Source: Acidobacteriota bacterium
Lineage (GTDB): Bacteria; Acidobacteriota; Vicinamibacteria; Vicinamibacterales; UBA8438
Assembly: GCA_012963185.1 (NCBI GenBank)
Contig: DTWD01000339.1
Location: forward strand, 1-12,248
Length of the DNA: 12,248 nucleotides
Direction: 5' to 3'
Under the pieces are notes generated by a model. That model was not told where the DNA came from, did no database searches, and worked only from the letters and a program-made list of their open reading frames with translations. Made by a program: the position numbers and the translations under genes. Positions 7,123 through 12,248 of this stretch are shown in pieces; position 1 is the first letter of the stretch; every line of letters begins with the position of its first letter.

Positions 7123-7139
7123 TAACGCCTGTCCCCTTT
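7096..7139 (-). terminator. Rho-independent terminator after the 747-residue gene
   Basis: Read on the minus strand, GGGACAG-x-CG (7135-7126) pairs with CG-x-CTGTCCC (7116-7107) around a nine-base loop, with one internal mismatch. It is followed by TTCGTTTTTATT. The stem plus T-tract 35 bases after the stop at 7174 is a standard intrinsic terminator. It separates the DUF1552/ankyrin/haem-propeller unit from the genes that follow. Confidence 0.7.
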
Positions 7140-7173
7140 ACAACGAACACGACTGACCGACGGTCTACAGCCG

Positions 7174-9417
7174 CTATTTTGCCAGCGGGTTCGGCCGCAT
7201 TTGGAAGTGAACCATCTTGGCCTTGGTACCCTTCCCACCTTCAGTGTGCCAAACGTAATTTGACCCGTAATTGGCCCACAGCCCACGACCTTTCCAACCA
7301 GCATTTGGGTCATCAATACGACCGTCAAGACCACGCGAGTAAAACGCCATCGGGTACGGCACTCGAAGGATCGTCCATTCGCCACTGTCTGGGTCCAGCG
7401 CTAACAATGAATCGGAAGTCGATCCATCGGCGATCGGAATATTCTCACCGAGTCCAAGAGTGTTGTACTGGTCAACCCAGCTGTAGTAGTGGAAGTCCGC
7501 ACTGCCAGGTGTCTCAACATTCTTCATTTGTGGACCTGGTGTGTCGTAGACCGTCCATCCCTCAGGGCAGTGCTGACCTGTCGCGGTCGGCCCATTCGTC
7601 ACAGCACACTTCGAGCGATCAAAGCTGGCCATCTGACTACTACCTGACAGTGCAGTCCAGATGATGCCATTCCGGTCGACATCAATACCACGAGGCGCGA
7701 ACCCGGTCTGATCTGCGTCGACGTTCGGGTTCTCAATCGATGGCGGCTCATACACTTCAGCGACACAGGTCTCTGGAGGATTATCACCACGGTCAAGACG
7801 AACGAGTCGACCCGGGAACGGGCCGGTGCGCGTAATCCAAATTGAACCATCGGTTGGACTCGCGATAATGCCATAACCGAAGCCGACAATCCTTGTGTCT
7901 TTCCTTGGATCAATTTCTACTTCGCCACGGCGATTCGGCTCGTTCCACGGCTTCGTGATTTCACCATCACCATTGGTGTCGATAACTGTAGGACACCAAC
8001 CTTGCGAATACCGTTCATCGCCGGTTTCATCGTAAGTCTTGGTATCGATCCAGCCGACTGCGCTGCTGTCTCCACTGAACCACAGCGTGTCGTTAGCATC
8101 TTCAGCAAACTGGAGATGATGCGTGCCATAGCAGGTGTCGACGAGAACAAACTCTTCACTTTCAGGATCGTAGAACGATGCCTGCCGCCCGCTCATATTG
8201 ATAGGCCAATATTTCGCGTATTGATTATCCGAGCCTTCCTTGCACCAATCTGGATTGGGGCGCGCTCGAACCGTCGATGTCATCCAAACACGACCCTTCT
8301 GGTCCATCATGGGGTTGTGTGGATCAGAAGAATTCTCCTGTCCGTCTGGACCACCACGGCCCCAGAGCAATTGGTCGCCCCAATAGTAAGAAGGCTCCAA
8401 CTGTTCCTGTGGGAAACGTGAAGGCACAGCATTTGGATCCTCAGGCCGCACAGGAATAGGAAGTTCAACTGAACTATTTGCAACCGGGTCAACAATCGTC
8501 AAACTGCCATGTCCAGCGGATACACCATAAACCGGACCAAATCCATTGACAGTCGGATTCCGCTTATCGGTCGTAATTTCGTCATGGATGAAGGATGCGT
8601 CCGTGCCCCAATCCCACAACGTAACTACAAGGTTCCGCTCTTTGCCTGTTGGGCGTGGCGGCCGCGGCGGTGTCTCGCCGGCCGCAATACGGTCTGACCA
8701 ATCAGCGAACATATCAAGCGCGCGCTGTCGCCCGAAGCGATTCATTGTCGCGCTCATCGACGTTCCGCGCTGGCCAGTCTGCACGCGATGATCCCACGCT
8801 GCTGCTGTCGAATCGAATTCGTCGACATGCTGCACTTCGCGCGTCGCGGTATTCCCAAGTTGATGGCACAACTGACACCCCTGCTTCATGATGTCTACCC
8901 ACGCCGCCTGGCTCTTCAAGCTCGGCGAAATGCCATTCCCACTCGGTCCCGTACCAGGAAATTCGCTGGCGGCAGGAGGTTCGATCAACGAGTACCAGTA
9001 GTTCCCAGGGTAGTATTGCGCGGCCGCTTGTTCGTTCGGCGCAACAACACCTGTCAAGTTAATCTCTTCGGTCGTGGGCGACAACTTGACCTTCTCGGAG
9101 TCAACCAGTCCGTAACCGCGTACCCACACGTCATAGGTAACATCCGGAAGCTCCGGTAACACGAAGTGGCCACTATCATCAGTCACAACAATCTTGGCAA
9201 ATTTCGTCTCTAGTTCTTCGGTTTCGGCAATAACCCACACGCCGGCCTCAGGACCAGCACTACTTTCGACCACACCACTGATATAGCCTTCTGGGCCCGC
9301 CTGGGCTTCCTCAGCACTGGGAATCGCCATAAAAACGGCGACCACCGCACTAAGAGCCACACTAACGACACCAAACCGCATCAATGTGCGCCAAGATGAT
9401 TGTGTCCAAGTACTCAT
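7174..9417 (-). CDS. Exported carboxypeptidase-regulatory-like, haem c and propeller fusion protein
   Basis: A 747-residue protein is read from the ATG at 9417, with GGAGG about eight bases upstream. The ATG at 9435 would place that site inside the gene. The signal peptide ends near AQA|GPEG. Residues about 44-125 form a carboxypeptidase-regulatory-like beta-sandwich (GYISGVVESSAGPEAGVWVIAE, DDSGHFVLPELPDVTYDVWVRG). A lone haem-c site CQLCH follows at 181-185, within KQGCQLCHQLGN. From about 265 to the end there are propeller-like repeats (GRVWMTSTVR, GSIWITRTGPFPGRLVRLDR, GIIWTALSGSSQMASFDRS), similar in style to streptogramin-lyase/NHL propellers. At 480-487 an EF-hand-like DTNGDGEI occurs. 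Several scattered cysteines suggest disulfides. The protein is probably a periplasmic electron-transfer or sensing protein, but no reaction can be assigned. It lies 63 bases after the ankyrin gene and is followed by a terminator. Confidence 0.82.
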   Translation of the reverse strand: MSTWTQSSWRTLMRFGVVSVALSAVVAVFMAIPSAEEAQAGPEGYISGVVESSAGPEAGVWVIAETEELETKFAKIVVTDDSGHFVLPELPDVTYDVWVRGYGLVDSEKVKLSPTTEEINLTGVVAPNEQAAAQYYPGNYWYSLIEPPAASEFPGTGPSGNGISPSLKSQAAWVDIMKQGCQLCHQLGNTATREVQHVDEFDSTAAAWDHRVQTGQRGTSMSATMNRFGRQRALDMFADWSDRIAAGETPPRPPRPTGKERNLVVTLWDWGTDASFIHDEITTDKRNPTVNGFGPVYGVSAGHGSLTIVDPVANSSVELPIPVRPEDPNAVPSRFPQEQLEPSYYWGDQLLWGRGGPDGQENSSDPHNPMMDQKGRVWMTSTVRARPNPDWCKEGSDNQYAKYWPINMSGRQASFYDPESEEFVLVDTCYGTHHLQFAEDANDTLWFSGDSSAVGWIDTKTYDETGDERYSQGWCPTVIDTNGDGEITKPWNEPNRRGEVEIDPRKDTRIVGFGYGIIASPTDGSIWITRTGPFPGRLVRLDRGDNPPETCVAEVYEPPSIENPNVDADQTGFAPRGIDVDRNGIIWTALSGSSQMASFDRSKCAVTNGPTATGQHCPEGWTVYDTPGPQMKNVETPGSADFHYYSWVDQYNTLGLGENIPIADGSTSDSLLALDPDSGEWTILRVPYPMAFYSRGLDGRIDDPNAGWKGRGLWANYGSNYVWHTEGGKGTKAKMVHFQMRPNPLAK

Positions 9418-9480
9418 AAGTTTGTCCTCCAACATCCTAATTATCTACTTCTTACAACGTAATCACTACTCTTCAGCGAA

Positions 9481-10965
9481 CTACTCTTGGTCCTGTGCAA
9501 GCACCAAGCGTTCCTCAGGTGACAGGTCCACCTCTCGTCTCTTGCCAACACTCGGATCAGCTCCTAATTCCGTCAATAATGTAACAAGTCCAGGATGGCG
9601 ATTAAACGTATTCGGGTAAAATACCCCCTGCGCCACCGACAGTGCCGACCAGCCCTTCTCGTTCACAGCATCAATATTGGCACCCTTCTCGACCAAAAAC
9701 CCCACAATATTTCCGGCTCCTCGATGGATCGCACCGTGCAATGCCGTATCACCATTGGCATCGGCCGCAGCGACATCATTCCCGAGTTCCCAGGCCAGTG
9801 CCACAGCAGAAAACGCCTGGTTGTTAGTCCCTGGGTTCTCACCAATTTTCCAAATACCAACCCCGGCCGCCGCCATCAGCGGCGTGCACCCCTCTTCGGT
9901 GGTGATCGACGGGTCAGCCCCCAAGTCAGCTAACAACTGCATCATCTCGACATCGGCCACCTTTGCCGCCTGCAAGAACGGTGTCGACCCCACACGATTC
10001 AAAACATTCCGGTTGCCATCCCGCGGTTCTTTGGTCTGTTGAATATCAAGATTAGCTCCCGCATCCACTAACGCACGCACAAGATCAAATGCGTCAAGAT
10101 CTCCATACGGAACCGGAAAGGGAGGATTCCGGCCAAGATTAGGCCGCCGCGTCCATATGACTTGATGAAGTGCCGACCATCCATTCTCAACAGCATCCGG
10201 ATTTGCCCCTGCCTCAAGCAAACCTTTCGCAAAGTCGTAGTGAGCGTTGTACACCGACATCACCAGCGCACTCATACCGTTACGCGGAACAGTGTCATCA
10301 ACGTTGGCCCCGGCACGGACCAGCGAATCAAGTGCACCCAAATAGCCCTCTCGGGCCGCAAATAAGATGGGTGTAAATCCGCCGGTTGAGCGAGCATTCG
10401 GATCAGCGCCTGCACGAAGCAAAACATCAACCGCCTCGACTTGGTTTTGTGCAACAGCCCACATCAACGCTGTCTGGCCACGCCATTCTTCAATTGCATC
10501 AACAGCAGCACCGTAGTCCAGCAACACGTTTATCGCCGATCTATTCCCGGTTCGCGCTGCTGTCATCAAAGGCGTTTCGCCTTCTGGACTCGAACGATTG
10601 ACATCAGCGCCCGCCTCCAGCAGCCGTTCAATCATCCCAGCACTTCCATTAAGTGCAGCCAACGCGAGTGGCGTAACCTCATACCGATTAACTGCATCCA
10701 CAGCGGCACCGGACGCTAGAAGTAATCGAGCAATGTCCTCGTGGTTATGGTGAGCAGCCCAATGCAGCGCGGTGGTGCCGTCTGGCTCACTAATGTCAAC
10801 AGCAACACCATTCGCCAATAACGATCGGACCGTGTTGCCATCACCCGCCTTAACAGCTTCAATGAGAGGTAGCTCAGCGGCCACCACTACTGGGGCACAA
10901 ATCAATAAGACCCCTATTGCAACAAAGAAACACTTAACCTTTGCTATCAGCTTTTTGCAACCCAT
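9481..10965 (-). CDS. Secreted ankyrin-repeat protein
   Basis: A 494-residue protein with a Sec signal (lysine-rich start, hydrophobic core, cut near VVVAA|E) and about twelve ankyrin repeats from residue 31 to 472. Clear units begin at about 64 (GTTALHWAAHHNHEDIARLLL), 98, 131, 165, 198, 232, 264, 328, 361, 407 and 439, each ending in a GA-D/N turn. Two repeats carry insertions: one near 271-290 (TRRPNLGRNPPFPVPYGDL) and one near 368-390. The tail is charged (KRREVDLSPEERLVLAQDQE). Ankyrin stacks bind proteins and have no catalytic role. An exported one next to DUF1552 and haem proteins suggests a scaffold or partner-binding job in the periplasm (inference). Only a weak GAGATTG lies upstream of the ATG. 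It follows the DUF1552 gene by 32 bases. Confidence 0.9.
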   Translation of the reverse strand: MGCKKLIAKVKCFFVAIGVLLICAPVVVAAELPLIEAVKAGDGNTVRSLLANGVAVDISEPDGTTALHWAAHHNHEDIARLLLASGAAVDAVNRYEVTPLALAALNGSAGMIERLLEAGADVNRSSPEGETPLMTAARTGNRSAINVLLDYGAAVDAIEEWRGQTALMWAVAQNQVEAVDVLLRAGADPNARSTGGFTPILFAAREGYLGALDSLVRAGANVDDTVPRNGMSALVMSVYNAHYDFAKGLLEAGANPDAVENGWSALHQVIWTRRPNLGRNPPFPVPYGDLDAFDLVRALVDAGANLDIQQTKEPRDGNRNVLNRVGSTPFLQAAKVADVEMMQLLADLGADPSITTEEGCTPLMAAAGVGIWKIGENPGTNNQAFSAVALAWELGNDVAAADANGDTALHGAIHRGAGNIVGFLVEKGANIDAVNEKGWSALSVAQGVFYPNTFNRHPGLVTLLTELGADPSVGKRREVDLSPEERLVLAQDQE

Positions 10966-10997
10966 AGTGTTTTAACAATCTCAGTGTTACGAGTCCT

Positions 10998-12248
10998 TTA
11001 AATACCAGTCAACGTATCCATCGAAAGACGGCCTGTGCTATCCCCGAGGCCGTCGACCGGCACGCCAGCCTTATCCAGCATGCTAACCAGCAAGTTTGTC
11101 ATCGGTGTTTCATCTTCGTACTTAAGGTGCCGCCCTCCTCGCAACGTGCCAGCCCCCCCGCCCGCTAGTATCAGCGGAAGGTCCATATGGGAATGTTGGT
11201 CACCATCACTGATGCCGCCACCATATAGGATCATCGACTGGTCAAGGAGTGTGCCATCTCCGTCTGGCGTGGCCTGTAACTTTTCAAGAAACCCTGCAAG
11301 CAAACTCACTTGATAGGTGTTGATCTTGGCGTATTTTTCAAGTTTCTCGACATCCAACTGGTGATGCGACATCGCGTGATGCGGGTCAGGCACACCAATC
11401 TCCGGAAAACTCTGGGTCGTCTGCTCACGGCCAATAAGGAACGTGAAGACCCTCGTAATATCCGCCTGAAACGCCAGTGCCTGAAGGTCGAACATTAAGC
11501 GCGCATGCTGGTCAAACGATTCGGGAATTCCCACCGGACGCTCAAGCACTTCAGGTAATGCAGCATCAGACTGCGACTCTGCTTGCTGGATACGGCGTTC
11601 GATCTCGCGGACTGCATCAAGATACTGTGTAACGCGTAAACGGTCTCCCGCTCCGAGTGTCTGGTTTAAACGCGTCATATCTTCTCGTACCGCATCAAGG
11701 ATGCTCCGGTCTTCAGCCAGCCTCGCTGCACGTTGCTCACCCGTACCGCCCTCCCCGAACAGTCGTTCGAACACAATCCGCGGGTTGTGTTCCATGGGTA
11801 ACGGAGTCGTCGGCGACCGCCATGAAAAGGTGTTGGTATAGACACAACTGTAGCCATTGTCACAATTGCCGACGACAAAACTATTCTCAAGGGCAAGCTC
11901 AAGTGATGGCAGCGGTGTTTCCTGGCCAAGCTGTGCCGCAGCTATCTGGTCGGCCGTCGTGCCAGCTTCAACATCCGCACCTTCCGTTCGTTTCGGATGA
12001 ACGCCATTCAGCCACACCGAACTCGCGCGTGAGTGTTCGCCGTTACCATCACCCCACGCCTCGGCTTGCCGGTGATCCAAACCGGTCGGAATCACGACAT
12101 GGTCACGTACCTTCGCGAGTGGCTGGAGCGTTCTCGACAATGTGAGCGCCCCACCGTCCCCTTCAGGGGTCCACTGTCGCATGTTCGCACCGTTGGGAAT
12201 ATAGATAAACCCCAGCCGCGGTGAAGGTTTCGCCGCCGTTCTCGCGAG
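10998..12248 (-). CDS. DUF1552 family protein, 5' end outside the window
   Basis: The frame runs open from the right edge for 416 codons to a TAA at 10998. The ATG at 12182 is internal: residues before it (RLGFIYIPNGAN, then MRQWTP) are the typical DUF1552 opening, so the gene begins beyond the window. Other family marks are GDGNGEHSRASSVWLNG, SLELALE, GYSCVYTNTFSW, a PRIVFERLFGEG block, and the late GISDGDQHSHMDLPLILAGG. The fold is related to sulfatase/DUF1501-type proteins and the biochemical role is unknown. In many genomes this gene follows one for a DUF1592/DUF1588-type cytochrome c protein, which may lie just outside the right edge (inference). The twin-arginine or Sec leader, if any, is not visible. 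Confidence 0.92.
   Translation of the reverse strand, partial: LARTAAKPSPRLGFIYIPNGANMRQWTPEGDGGALTLSRTLQPLAKVRDHVVIPTGLDHRQAEAWGDGNGEHSRASSVWLNGVHPKRTEGADVEAGTTADQIAAAQLGQETPLPSLELALENSFVVGNCDNGYSCVYTNTFSWRSPTTPLPMEHNPRIVFERLFGEGGTGEQRAARLAEDRSILDAVREDMTRLNQTLGAGDRLRVTQYLDAVREIERRIQQAESQSDAALPEVLERPVGIPESFDQHARLMFDLQALAFQADITRVFTFLIGREQTTQSFPEIGVPDPHHAMSHHQLDVEKLEKYAKINTYQVSLLAGFLEKLQATPDGDGTLLDQSMILYGGGISDGDQHSHMDLPLILAGGGAGTLRGGRHLKYEDETPMTNLLVSMLDKAGVPVDGLGDSTGRLSMDTLTGI

Noticed and set aside
7071..7664. Plus-strand open frame of 197 codons
   Set aside because: It runs antisense over the 747-residue gene and the terminator. It is rich in Ser/His/Arg typical of shadow frames, and has no recognisable domain.
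8646..8690. GC-rich inverted-repeat-like stretch (GGCGGCCGCGGCGG)
   Set aside because: It lies inside the 747-residue gene and encodes a Pro/Arg run (TPPRPPRPTG). The composition explains the symmetry.
11657..12145. Plus-strand open frame of 162 codons
   Set aside because: It is antisense to the well-supported DUF1552 gene.
12180..12182. ATG at 12182 as the DUF1552 start
   Set aside because: The frame remains open to the window edge, and the residues before this ATG match the conserved start of the family, so the true start lies outside.

Overview
The window looks like chromosomal DNA of a free-living heterotrophic Gram-negative bacterium. Every complete protein gene carries a Sec signal peptide, a lipoprotein signal or an N-terminal membrane anchor. 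The mix of families is a DUF1552 protein, a secreted ankyrin-repeat protein, single-haem CxxCH proteins fused to other domains, a PQQ-type quinoprotein, and a PHM-like copper monooxygenase. From memory this is typical of Acidobacteriota (Vicinamibacterales-like) and some marine Gammaproteobacteria or Planctomycetota. The lineage is an inference and not proven by the sequence. I see no tRNA, rRNA, CRISPR array, insertion sequence or phage gene.

Layout, left to right. (1) A probable 3' tail of a plus-strand gene (3-62) faces a small minus-strand exported protein of unknown function (135-653), with a perfect 9-bp hairpin between them that could terminate both. (2) A plus-strand PQQ-type beta-propeller dehydrogenase (712-2721) diverges from the small protein. 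The short gap between them holds a perfect 6-4-6 palindrome. (3) The rest of the window is on the minus strand. In transcription order it is: DUF1552 protein (starts beyond the right edge, ends 10998), secreted ankyrin-repeat protein (10965-9481), a large protein with a carboxypeptidase-regulatory-like domain, one haem site and a propeller (9417-7174), a rho-independent terminator (7139-7096), a 20-codon ORF resembling the copper-binding tail of a cupredoxin (7072-7010), a YVTN beta-propeller lipoprotein (6995-5931), a metallo-beta-lactamase-fold hydrolase (5843-4926), a cytochrome c/copper monooxygenase fusion (4914-3622), and a conserved exported protein of unknown function (3583-2750). No gene-free stretch exceeds 300 bases. 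The longest gap is about 100-180 bases, around 6996-7173.

How the genes may work together (inference): the locus encodes a cell-envelope oxidation system. A quinoprotein, two haem-c proteins, a copper monooxygenase and a cupredoxin-like peptide supply redox chemistry. The propeller lipoprotein resembles the 'PQQ-dependent catabolism-associated beta-propeller' family, and a zinc hydrolase lies beside it, which recalls quinoprotein alcohol-oxidation loci. The substrate cannot be read from the sequence.

The two most notable points are the orphan cupredoxin-like tail ORF, which sits just after a terminator and overlaps the next start codon as ATGA, and the haem-c domain fused to a PHM-type dicopper module that keeps all expected copper ligands.
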